From Chloroflexota bacterium (GTDB lineage: Bacteria; Chloroflexota; Anaerolineae; B4-G1), in NCBI GenBank assembly GCA_011046405.1, contig DSAR01000210.1:1-21112 (forward strand): a DNA stretch of 21,112 bases, written 5' to 3'. Below, in pieces: positions 8,379-16,382 of the stretch (positions within the stretch are counted from its first letter, which is position 1; each line of letters begins with the position of its first letter). The notes under the pieces are model-generated. The model did not search any database and was not told the origin of the DNA. It saw nothing but the letters and a program-made list of their open reading frames with translations. Position numbers and translations under genes: made by a program.

Positions 8379-11300
8379 TTAAATCCCCAGGTGATTAAAG
8401 TCAAAGCGCAGTTCCATCTCATCCAAACAGCGCCATTTTTCCACGTTACCGGTTTTGCCTGCTTCTGTAATATACAATTCGGTGCTCTCGACTTGATTGA
8501 CCCTGTGAAAAAGTCCCAAATTTATAAACCGTGTCTTGGCTGTGTCAGCATGCTCCCGAGCTTTTTCCAATTCGCCCATTGCCAGGTAGCAGCGTGCTAA
8601 CAAGTGATGTCCCTCGGCTTTCCGCCAGCTTTCCGTCGGCAGTTCGTCCAGGGCATACTCGGTCATCTTCAGTGCTTCCTCAGGTTTGCCTTGACACAGA
8701 TAAACGAGGCCCACATTCAGGTATCCAAGCCCAGAAGACAAGCGGTCGTTCACTTTGAGCGCAGCAGATGTTGCTTTCCTCAGCATTTTCAAAGAATCGT
8801 CCAAACGATTTTGGCACAGAAACAATCTTCCCTTAGAAAGCCTTAGGTGATTATAATCCTTGATGTAGCCAGTACGTTCTTCATAGGGCAACGCGGGTTC
8901 TTCTTTTTTCTCCTCCGCTGCTTCGTCTAGCCGTGCATCAAGTGAATCGGACGTTACTAGCCTCTCTTCAGCCTCTGTCAACTTTTCTTCCGCTTGCTCA
9001 ATATGTGTCCAGTTGGTGAGATGTACACGCCCCAGGTGATGCAAACTATCCACAAGACGTGTACTTTGAATCTCTTGGCAGATATAAATCGCCCTCAGAT
9101 GTGCTTGTTCAGCCTCACCTGCTCGATTTTGCAGACGATAGATATCACCCAAGTGATTCAGCAACGCGATCTGACCGACCTTGTCATTCCGAGCTGTAGC
9201 CTCGCCTAGTAGCTGCTGAAAGACCGTTAGTGAGCGGTGAAATTTCCCCATATAACTGTCGAGTTTGGCAAGTTGCACTCTTATCCTTTGAGCCCAAAGG
9301 AGATTCCCCATTGCCGTCAAGTCTTCATACAGCGGTTGAAGTAGATTCTTGGCCTCACTCAACTTTCCTGTCAAGATCAAAAAGTCTCCATATTTTTCCT
9401 TCAGGTAAACGACTGTAACCCAATCAGCCGAGTTCTCGTACCTATCGAGCAAATCCTGGTATTCCTTCTCGCTCGTTCTCGTCTCCCCCGCGTGCGACAA
9501 TATGGTCGCCCTAGCCACCCGAGCTAGAGCTTGATACCTGCGCTGCTGGCTCACATCGGCCCACTTGATAGCCTCCTCGGCCTCTTGCAAAGCGCGTGCG
9601 ACATCTCGGCTTCTATGAAGCACGTCAGCCTTTCCCATATATATTTTATAGTGAATCTCTGGATATTTCTCCGGATTGGATAAATACTCCAAAAATCCTT
9701 GGGCTTGCCAAAAAGTTCTCAAAGCCCGGTTGGATTTGCCTTGCCCCAAATACATCCAGCCCTTGTCTTCCAATATTTCGGCAATGATTACCCTCTTGTC
9801 GGGGAATATACTGATGCTTTGTAAAACTTTTACTTTCTCATCACAAAGTTCAAAGTATTTTTCTGTCTCTCCCCGTCTATAATACTGATCCCGCAACATT
9901 TCCATTGCGCCTATGACAACGGTATCCTTGCCTTGTTCAATAGCCAAGTCAATCGTCTCAGATAACCGCTTGAAACCCTGTTCCCAGTCATTGAGAATCA
10001 GCCAAGTTTCCCCAAGATGAAGAGAGGCTTCCAATTCGCAAGACTCGAACTCTTCCCGCATGCCATCAATCTCCTCCGAGGCCTCAGTCACTTCAAGGAC
10101 AGAAAATGCAATGCGACTGGATTCTTCTAAAGCCTCAACCGCTTCGTATGGCCTTACATTCTTCAGCGCTCGTCCTTTCTCGAGAAAAAGCTGGCATCGG
10201 ATGCAACATACTTCCAACACATCCTCGGCGGATTCAAGGAGACGCAGCCCCTCCTGTGCGTATTTCCCAGCAAGCTGGGAATCTCCCCACTCATTTGACT
10301 GTCGAGCGACCTTGGCAAAATAATGAGCTGACTCTTTTGCCAAATTTCCCTTCTTAAAGTGATCTGCCAACAAACTGGTGATGATAACATCCTCTTTGTA
10401 CACGTTTTCAAGAGCATGCCCTATCTCTCGATGATACCACTTGCGTGTTTCTTCAGATATAGACTCGTACACCCAAGCATGAATGCGTCGTCCAAGAAAT
10501 TCGTACCAATTCCCACCCCTCACAACCTCAACTTTACCAGATCGGATAAAGGATCTCGATTTCCCTGCCAGGTCATTGAGCAGTCTATCAATTTCTTCCT
10601 GGCTGTTCCCATCCAATACACAGCAGGCAACATCGGCAACAACTTTTGAGCAGAAAGAAATCCCTTGCACGGCTCCAATTTGGAGAACTTTTCGCTCTAA
10701 TTCTCCAAGTTGATCAAACCGCCGCTGGCATAATCTGACATGACTCGGAATAGACTCGGGGTTAGCGAACACTTGGGCGCCCTCAGACTGAATCCACTCA
10801 ACAACATCCTGAATTTGGGCCAGATTGCCTCGAGTAGCACGATAGACGTGATGAACTAGTACGGCAAGTTTATCTGCGGCAAGGTTGGAGATTTGCTCCC
10901 CCAAGACAAGATGAATATCCCCCTCCGCTATGTTGACAAGCTCCATATGGCGGGCATGCTGCATATTTCGAGCGGTTTCTATAAACTTGGATAATGCAGC
11001 TAACTCCTCACCGCTGATTGAGGCAAAGGTGGCAACAAAAAGAATAGGGATATTCTTCCAAGAAGGGAGGATGTCTGTACAAAAAGCTTCTAGCGTCGCT
11101 GTATCAATTAGATCGAGATTGTCTAAAAAGAACACGATAGGCATCAATCTAGCCAACTCCCCCAAAGCTATGGTGAAAAGCCGAGGAAGCGTCATAATCG
11201 TCATGGGATATGAGGATCCCTCTGCCCCAGGGAATCCGCTGTCGGTAGCACCTTGCAATGTCGAGGGTTGCCAACGCGCCAATTGTTCTCTTGTCTTGGT

Positions 11301-11654
11301 ATCTGTCAATCTCAATACAGGAAGTAACTGGGCAAACAAAGTCAACGCCGATTGCCAGTCTCTAGCTACTTGATCAGGTAATTGTTTAAGATGTTTTTGC
11401 ACCTCCTCTAGTTCCATCCAAGATTCAAAAGCCATGCGAAGAGGGAAATAGGATTCTGGAATCCTATAACCTTGGGCGAAAACACACGGCGCTTTCGTTT
11501 CATCAAGGAATCTTTTTACAATGTCCGTCTTGTGAGAGCCACTCTCTCCCTCGATCAAAACAATTCGCAGTGATTGCGAGTCTTGCACATCCTGCCAAGC
11601 TGCCTTCACTTCACTTAAAATTTCTGCATAGCCCGGTAGAATAGACAAATCCAT
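8379..11654 (-). CDS. Large AAA-type ATPase with long TPR array
   Basis: A 1091-residue protein built like the MalT/AfsR class of signalling ATPases. Residues 1-30 lead into a P-loop-like IEGESGSHKT (Gly36 to Thr43), where His41 replaces the Gly that normally precedes the Lys. Walker B is VFFLD178-N-L-D181. A helical lid region follows, and from about 400 to 1060 there are many TPR-like hairpins, with two charged linker insertions. No DNA-binding HTH is seen at either end, so it is not an evident transcription factor; a scaffold or sensor for the cassette is more likely (inference). The in-frame start at 11702 is rejected in favour of the ATG at 11654, which has GGAGGAG (11662-11668) seven bases upstream. 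The gene follows a 100-base gap after the nuclease and leads the AT-richer cassette. Confidence 0.83.
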   Translation of the reverse strand: MDLSILPGYAEILSEVKAAWQDVQDSQSLRIVLIEGESGSHKTDIVKRFLDETKAPCVFAQGYRIPESYFPLRMAFESWMELEEVQKHLKQLPDQVARDWQSALTLFAQLLPVLRLTDTKTREQLARWQPSTLQGATDSGFPGAEGSSYPMTIMTLPRLFTIALGELARLMPIVFFLDNLDLIDTATLEAFCTDILPSWKNIPILFVATFASISGEELAALSKFIETARNMQHARHMELVNIAEGDIHLVLGEQISNLAADKLAVLVHHVYRATRGNLAQIQDVVEWIQSEGAQVFANPESIPSHVRLCQRRFDQLGELERKVLQIGAVQGISFCSKVVADVACCVLDGNSQEEIDRLLNDLAGKSRSFIRSGKVEVVRGGNWYEFLGRRIHAWVYESISEETRKWYHREIGHALENVYKEDVIITSLLADHFKKGNLAKESAHYFAKVARQSNEWGDSQLAGKYAQEGLRLLESAEDVLEVCCIRCQLFLEKGRALKNVRPYEAVEALEESSRIAFSVLEVTEASEEIDGMREEFESCELEASLHLGETWLILNDWEQGFKRLSETIDLAIEQGKDTVVIGAMEMLRDQYYRRGETEKYFELCDEKVKVLQSISIFPDKRVIIAEILEDKGWMYLGQGKSNRALRTFWQAQGFLEYLSNPEKYPEIHYKIYMGKADVLHRSRDVARALQEAEEAIKWADVSQQRRYQALARVARATILSHAGETRTSEKEYQDLLDRYENSADWVTVVYLKEKYGDFLILTGKLSEAKNLLQPLYEDLTAMGNLLWAQRIRVQLAKLDSYMGKFHRSLTVFQQLLGEATARNDKVGQIALLNHLGDIYRLQNRAGEAEQAHLRAIYICQEIQSTRLVDSLHHLGRVHLTNWTHIEQAEEKLTEAEERLVTSDSLDARLDEAAEEKKEEPALPYEERTGYIKDYNHLRLSKGRLFLCQNRLDDSLKMLRKATSAALKVNDRLSSGLGYLNVGLVYLCQGKPEEALKMTEYALDELPTESWRKAEGHHLLARCYLAMGELEKAREHADTAKTRFINLGLFHRVNQVESTELYITEAGKTGNVEKWRCLDEMELRFDFNHLGI

Positions 11655-11661
11655 TATGTCA

Positions 11662-11668
11662 CTCCTCC
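11662..11668 (-). promoter_or_regulatory. Ribosome binding site deciding the start of the TPR ATPase
   Basis: GGAGGAG on the minus strand, seven bases before the ATG at 11654. It is the strongest ribosome binding site in this gap and argues for the 1091-residue form over the longer reading frame that opens at 11702. Confidence 0.75.
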
Positions 11669-11670
11669 CT

Positions 11671-11742
11671 CTATTCCCAACCATTCCCCTGCAAGACCCC
11701 ACTCACCTCAACAAGCGTGCGAGCGATATCCATTTCACTCAT
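11671..11742 (-). CDS. Possible 23-residue peptide
   Basis: A short frame in the 100-base gap between the nuclease and TPR ATPase genes. It starts with an ATG preceded by AGGAG at a nine-base spacing and stops just before the ribosome binding site of the next gene. The product would begin MSEMDIARTL and end in GNGWE. It fills the gap neatly and keeps the operon's coding density, but it matches no family known to me. It could be a translational-coupling leader, a small regulator, or a far-placed substrate of the radical SAM enzyme, whose usual substrates are short peptides; the terminal aromatic residue is compatible but weak evidence. Chance remains quite possible for an ORF of this length. 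Confidence 0.3.
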   Translation of the reverse strand: MSEMDIARTLVEVSGVLQGNGWE

Positions 11743-11754
11743 CAGACACTGCTC

Positions 11755-12609
11755 CTACACCTCGATCTTGACCACCCGCTTCGAGCGCCGCTCAAAGAGG
11801 GCCTGGTCCACCAACCGTTTCCCTGCATCCCCACCCCCGCCGCTGACGATGACCGTCGTGCGGCGGTCGAGGATCTCCCCCCATTCCGGCAGGTCAGGCG
11901 CAGCGCGCAGGCGCTGATAATCCAGATACCTCTCGTCCACGCCAAGCTGACGCAAGCGGCTCTGGCCTTCGGGAGACTTGACGAGCTTGAGCCAGCGGTC
12001 GCGGGTCCACAAGTCGTCCATCTGCTGAACAGGCAGCTCCTTTTCCCCACTTGCCAGCGTTTGCTGCGACCGCCAGTGTTCCACCTCTGGCTCCAGCGCA
12101 ACGATGGATCGGTCTTCCAGGCGAGCGGCCGAGGGTTGGTTGTATTTTTTGACCTCGATGGGGATCGGCGCGCCTGCAGCATCTGCTGCCACCAGATCAA
12201 TACCGTGCCCGCCGTCGTCATAGTGACCGGGGACGACGCCTCGTACCCGCTCTGTGCCGCCGTTCCCATCCGGAATCCCCTCGTGGGCAAAGACCTGGCC
12301 GGCATAGGATTCGGCCAGGTCTGGATCGGCCCCCACAAGGTCAGCGGTCAAGCCCTGGCGGTCCAGAGCGGATCGGGTTTCGGGCTTGAAGCGCACGGCT
12401 TCCAGCGTCATCCAATCGTCGTGAGCGATGGGGCCTTCGGCCAGCGCATGCACCCGCTCAGCGATGGGGCTGGCGTGTTCTGAGCTTATTCCTCGTTGTT
12501 CCAATTGCTGGGTCAGCCGCGCCATCTGGAGTTGATCTCGCATCCTCGATCCCACTGATTCCAACAATCGAGTGACGTCAGTCAACTTGGGGATATCGCT
12601 AGAGTGCAT
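11755..12609 (-). CDS. Probable PD-(D/E)XK nuclease-fold protein
   Basis: A 284-residue protein. Residues about 130-158 carry the pattern expected of a PD-(D/E)XK nuclease core: HGIDLVA with D138, then a strand ending in IEVKKY with E152 and K154. An HWRSQQ helix at 178-183 follows. This arrangement resembles restriction-endonuclease-fold toxin domains. Residues about 30-60 hold a motif shared with the GNAT protein upstream (LEQ.GI, then AE.V..LAE.P). The C-terminus is strongly basic (RRSKR). GC content is high. The ATG lies six bases after the GNAT stop, so the two are almost certainly co-translated. Its partner gene two places upstream is a HerA-type ATPase, a class that teams with nucleases in DNA end processing and in phage defence. 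Nuclease activity is inferred, and an alternative is a non-catalytic relative. Confidence 0.7.
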   Translation of the reverse strand: MHSSDIPKLTDVTRLLESVGSRMRDQLQMARLTQQLEQRGISSEHASPIAERVHALAEGPIAHDDWMTLEAVRFKPETRSALDRQGLTADLVGADPDLAESYAGQVFAHEGIPDGNGGTERVRGVVPGHYDDGGHGIDLVAADAAGAPIPIEVKKYNQPSAARLEDRSIVALEPEVEHWRSQQTLASGEKELPVQQMDDLWTRDRWLKLVKSPEGQSRLRQLGVDERYLDYQRLRAAPDLPEWGEILDRRTTVIVSGGGGDAGKRLVDQALFERRSKRVVKIEV

Positions 12610-12615
12610 GTTTAC

Positions 12616-13302
12616 TCATCTCCCATAATAGGCCTTGAAAGCCTCCTCGCCGTTCGCACCCTGCCGGAACCGGTAGTCGTGCCTTTCAAAGAACGAACGG
12701 GCTTTTGCAGATTCCAGGCTACCGTAAAGCTCGCGCGCACCACCCAGTCGAGTGATCTCTTCGGACCGATCCAACAGCAGCGAGCCTATCCCGCGCCCAC
12801 GTTCGCTTTCCTCGACATAGATATCGTTGAGCCGTACTCGGCAATCGGCCAACCGGTCGTAGTGCCCAGCAGTGTCACTAAACGTCTTGTCTATTTCCAG
12901 GGTCAAATTGGCATGTCCGACTTGACGACGCCCATCGAACGCACGGATGCGCACCGGATGAACGATGTGCCCTCGATCTGTCTGAATCGCCCGTCGCAGT
13001 TGTTCCAGACTCCCATCCTCGGTGCGCAAAACGAGCGAACGTTCCAGTCTATCGGTGACAACTGCGTCGTGAGCCTCGCCATGAGCAGGAGGAAGTTGTT
13101 CGTTCCATCCTGGCGGGCTACTGTCTGAAGCTGGCTGGTCGGCCAGCACTGCTATCTTCTCTGCCCCCAAAGTGCGCGGCCGGATGCCTTGTTGTTCCAA
13201 CGCTTGGGACGCCTGTTCGATCCGCTCCTTTGCTCTATTCCCCAGTTCCTGGGAAACACCTGGGACGGTCGAATCGCCTGACGCTTTCCGATCCCTGCTC
13301 AT
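12616..13302 (-). CDS. GNAT-family acetyltransferase-like protein
   Basis: A 228-residue protein. Residues about 128-228 form a GNAT-type domain with the acetyl-CoA pyrophosphate-binding turn ERGRGIG (167-173) before a helix, then GARELYGSLE and RSFFE (residues 188-206), a typical GNAT ending. The first 60 residues are polar and helical and include LEQQGI and AEKIAVLADQP, a motif repeated in the adjacent nuclease. The C-terminal domain is clearly paralogous to the tail of the VWA membrane protein at 18410-20326. GNATs acetylate small molecules, protein N-termini or lysines; the substrate here cannot be read. The start ATG overlaps the ATPase stop in an ATGA arrangement, showing translational coupling. 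It might modify the ATPase or the nuclease, or act as an antidote by acetylating a toxin (inference). Confidence 0.82.
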   Translation of the reverse strand: MSRDRKASGDSTVPGVSQELGNRAKERIEQASQALEQQGIRPRTLGAEKIAVLADQPASDSSPPGWNEQLPPAHGEAHDAVVTDRLERSLVLRTEDGSLEQLRRAIQTDRGHIVHPVRIRAFDGRRQVGHANLTLEIDKTFSDTAGHYDRLADCRVRLNDIYVEESERGRGIGSLLLDRSEEITRLGGARELYGSLESAKARSFFERHDYRFRQGANGEEAFKAYYGR

Positions 13303-16181
13303 AGCTCTATCTCCTCATTTTCTTGGGCAATAAGAAAGTTTTTCTCCCAGGCGAGCGCGTTCTCGGCAGGGAACAAACCAGCGGCCTCCTTCAGATGCAA
13401 GAAGAGACAATAGACGGCCGCTTTACGTCGTTCGCCGGTCAGCAGTTCGCTGGCGTAGTGGGCCACACCGTTCCGGCAGAAGGCGACGACCTGACCCACC
13501 ACAGTCTCGGCATCGCAAGAGGGGTCCAGGCCAGCGCACATTCCAACGAACGCTTCCGTCAGGCGCAGCGACTTGTCGAAGAGCAGTCCCTCACCGTGGT
13601 CCCGGGCAGTACAGCGAACTGGGCAGAGTTTGCAGCCGTTGTAGGGCACATAGCGTGCGGCAAACTGCCGCCGGAACGATGCCATCAACCCGGTCAGTTC
13701 CTCATCGCTCACGGGCTGACTTTCGACGCCGACGTCCCGTTCCTCCCACACCTGCCAAAAGTTAGGCGCTCGAACCAACACCGGCTCTTTCGTATCCAAG
13801 CCATAGACAGCGGCCTCGCCCATCTCCAGGGTGACGACGTGCTCCTGCTGGAACTCGTCAAACTTCATCGCCTTGCCCATCACGTCGCGGTCGTCCGCCG
13901 AGGTGAGACGGTGCATCACCTTGAGCGCGGTGTTGCCGATGACGTCGGGCACCAGCTTGGTGGGCAGTTGCTCGGCGATGATGATCCCCTCGCCATATTT
14001 GCGGTTCTCGGCCAGCGCGCGCGCAAAGGCCTGGGCGGCCTGACCTTTGGTGTTGGCCCGCTCCGGGCTGCTCTCCTCGGGAACGTTCTCCAACAGACGG
14101 TGCGCCTCTTCGATCAGGATGACGTGTCGCAATTGCCCCTTCTGTCCCCAGGGGCGGCCTTTGTCCAGGTACTCGTTGACCGCCATCAGGACGAAGGCGA
14201 TCATCAGGGCCTTGTCCTCGTCGTCCCCGATGTGGCGCAGTTCCAGGATCGTGGGCTGCTCCATCCAGGTCTCGATGGGCAGTGAGCGGCGAGCCGAGAG
14301 AATACGACCGCAGCTTCCCTCCAACAACGCCTCGATGCGCAGCTTGCTGGCGCCCCGGATGTTCCCTTTCACCTCGCCCTCGTGCTCGATCTCATCCTCC
14401 ACCACCTGCGAAAGCTGATGGTAAAAGTCCTGCATCGTGGGGAAGGATGGATCCCCCACACCGCCCGTGGGCTTGCGGAACGCGGTCCATCCACAGCGGT
14501 AGTAGGTCCGGTTGAGGGCCTTGAGGAAGAGGCGCGGCAGCGGCTCCCACATCGGGATAGCGGCCTTGAACGCCGTCAGCATCGCCGAAATGTGCTCGTT
14601 GACCGTCACGCCGCGCTGGATCTCGAAAGGGTTGAGGCGGAAGGGCGCAGTATCCTCATCCCCCAGCGTAAAGACCTGCAAGCGCTCCCGTAGCCGGGGC
14701 AGGCGCAGCAACGCCCGGTAGTCGTCGTGCTCGGCGTTGACCGGCTCGATGACCAGAAAGGGAATGTCATAGCGCGCCAGTTCCGAGAGCAGATGCAAGC
14801 AGGTGGTGGTCTTGCCGCTGCCGGTCGCGCCGACGACGAGGACGTGCTGGGTCAGGTCGTGCAAGTGAACATGGTGCGGCGCGCCATCCTCGCGCTGCCC
14901 AATTTCGATCAAGGGCGGGCGCACATCGTGCTGCGCCAACGCGACGAACGCGCCGGAATGGACGCGCAGGCCGATCTCGTCCCGACGCGGCAGGGCGGGC
15001 ATACGAAAGGCGCAACTGGCTTCCTGGACGTCCACCAGGTAAGGTAGACGGGCCAGCGCCGCGCAGGCTGCTCCGAGCTCTCTGTCTACATCGAGCATAC
15101 TGTTGTCAGCACCGTGATCGAGCGCCCGGACATCCAAACGGAGCAGGTCGCTGCGCGCCTGGGCGAGGATATCCCCATCCAACCAGTGCTCGTGAGGGAT
15201 GTGGGGCAGTCCTATCTCCTCCTTGGGGTCGCCGGGCGTCGGTATGTGACCCACCATCTCGGCCTCCAGCGCGCCGACGACGCTGGGATCAACGGCCCCT
15301 TGAGCAGCGACGTAGGGTCGGAAGAGCAGTGGACGATCCATGCGCTCCAGGTACGCTTCATAGATATCGGCGCTGAGACGGGCCTGGGGGTCGGGCAAAA
15401 AGCTCTCCCGAGAGGCCTGCCCGAACTGGTCTCGGCTGGAGACCTGGCGGGACCCGGCCGCCAGGGTCGAGGTCATCCCCATGCGGCGCGACTTTTCGCG
15501 GCCCTCGCCGGCCTTGCGCAGCCGTCCAGCCAACGTGTTGAGCGCAGCGACCTCCTCGCCCGTCAACTGCCACGGCGTCAGCGCAATGCTGACCAAGTGG
15601 GGACGCTCCTGGTGCAGGAGGGTCTTGCACAACCCCGCCATACTGCTGACGCCCCACTTGTAAGGATAGGGGACAGCGTAGGGCTGCCTGGAGCGGAGGA
15701 GCGTCTCGACCACCACCTGCTTCTGCAAGGCGACGATCTGGACCTCTTGTATTGGGAATGGCTGGTGGAGCCGTTCGAAGGAGCGCGCGTCGGTCGCCGG
15801 TTGGAGCCCCCCACGGTAAAAGTCGTAGGGGAACTGCTTGTTCAGGTCGGCCCACAGTTCCTGGGCCAGCGATTCGGCGACGGCAGGTGTGCGGCCCGTC
15901 CCCTTGCCCAGAAAGGCCAGCGTCAACCGCTCCCCATCCCAGATGTACCGCAGCTCAAAGGCCCGCAGCCCCTGCGCGGGGTCCGGCTGCACGTTGAGCT
16001 GCATCAACAGCAGCCGCTGGGCATTGATGACGCGGCGCAGCTGCTCGATCTCGTCCACGTTCTCGAACTGCTCGTAGGATGAAAGATCAGGCACCGAGAC
16101 GACGGTTGCCGCGAATAGGGCATGATACAAGCGAGAGGTATCGTCAGGTGGAATGATGACAGTAAATAAATTACCCATCAT
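13299..16181 (-). CDS. HerA/VirB4-superfamily P-loop ATPase
   Basis: A 960-residue protein. The first 430 residues are an unrecognised N-terminal region with no membrane helix. The motor domain follows: Walker A GATGSGKT at 451-458, FLVIEP at 475-480, an LNPF motif at 516-519 as in VirB4/HerA proteins, Walker B HVILIEEAH at 686-694 with double Glu, and a late GEGIIIAEQLP segment typical of HerA. Members form hexameric rings that translocate DNA or protein. Near the C-terminus C850, C853 and C857, with C882 and C889 further on, could bind zinc or a cluster. GGGAG lies five bases before the first ATG; a second ATG follows at once. The coupling to GNAT and nuclease genes favours a nucleic-acid or toxin-handling role. 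A secretion ATPase is the main alternative given the envelope genes upstream. Confidence 0.88.
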   Translation of the reverse strand: MMGNLFTVIIPPDDTSRLYHALFAATVVSVPDLSSYEQFENVDEIEQLRRVINAQRLLLMQLNVQPDPAQGLRAFELRYIWDGERLTLAFLGKGTGRTPAVAESLAQELWADLNKQFPYDFYRGGLQPATDARSFERLHQPFPIQEVQIVALQKQVVVETLLRSRQPYAVPYPYKWGVSSMAGLCKTLLHQERPHLVSIALTPWQLTGEEVAALNTLAGRLRKAGEGREKSRRMGMTSTLAAGSRQVSSRDQFGQASRESFLPDPQARLSADIYEAYLERMDRPLLFRPYVAAQGAVDPSVVGALEAEMVGHIPTPGDPKEEIGLPHIPHEHWLDGDILAQARSDLLRLDVRALDHGADNSMLDVDRELGAACAALARLPYLVDVQEASCAFRMPALPRRDEIGLRVHSGAFVALAQHDVRPPLIEIGQREDGAPHHVHLHDLTQHVLVVGATGSGKTTTCLHLLSELARYDIPFLVIEPVNAEHDDYRALLRLPRLRERLQVFTLGDEDTAPFRLNPFEIQRGVTVNEHISAMLTAFKAAIPMWEPLPRLFLKALNRTYYRCGWTAFRKPTGGVGDPSFPTMQDFYHQLSQVVEDEIEHEGEVKGNIRGASKLRIEALLEGSCGRILSARRSLPIETWMEQPTILELRHIGDDEDKALMIAFVLMAVNEYLDKGRPWGQKGQLRHVILIEEAHRLLENVPEESSPERANTKGQAAQAFARALAENRKYGEGIIIAEQLPTKLVPDVIGNTALKVMHRLTSADDRDVMGKAMKFDEFQQEHVVTLEMGEAAVYGLDTKEPVLVRAPNFWQVWEERDVGVESQPVSDEELTGLMASFRRQFAARYVPYNGCKLCPVRCTARDHGEGLLFDKSLRLTEAFVGMCAGLDPSCDAETVVGQVVAFCRNGVAHYASELLTGERRKAAVYCLFLHLKEAAGLFPAENALAWEKNFLIAQENEEIEL

Positions 16182-16212
16182 ATATACTCCCTAGCGCCGA
16201 GCAGGCTCTCGT

Positions 16213-16362
16213 TCATCGCATCCGCATGCGCCATCCATACGCAGCGATACCGGGTAACCACACGACTAGAGCCAACCAGTCCCCTTCCAGACCGATCCAC
16301 GCCGCCAGCGCCAGCCCAACGACGCCTATCAATCCCAACAGAACCTGGATAATTCGATACAC
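16213..16362 (-). CDS. Possible small two-helix membrane protein
   Basis: Frame for 49 residues from a GTG, rich in hydrophobic residues: two likely membrane helices separated by a short loop (GLEGDW), ending in WRMRMR. The stop lies 31 bases before the HerA-type ATPase gene. The frame stays open back to 16446, but those extra codons are made of the ACAGAG repeat, so a start after the repeat is more likely. No convincing ribosome binding site precedes the GTG. The residue pattern is more protein-like than the two other minus-strand frames here. Function unknown; it could also be a chance frame. Confidence 0.4.
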   Translation of the reverse strand: MYRIIQVLLGLIGVVGLALAAWIGLEGDWLALVVWLPGIAAYGWRMRMR

Positions 16363-16382
16363 CGTAACCGTTCGTCCATTTG

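Noticed and set aside
8379..11654. A LuxR/MalT-type transcription factor
   Set aside because: The ATPase plus TPR plan fits, but no C-terminal or N-terminal HTH can be seen.
13323..14285. Long plus-strand open frame opposite the ATPase gene (also 15114-16082, 19376-20278 and 11656-12483)
   Set aside because: They lie wholly or almost wholly opposite well-supported genes in GC-rich DNA, have no recognisable domains, and are rich in residues typical of antisense shadows.
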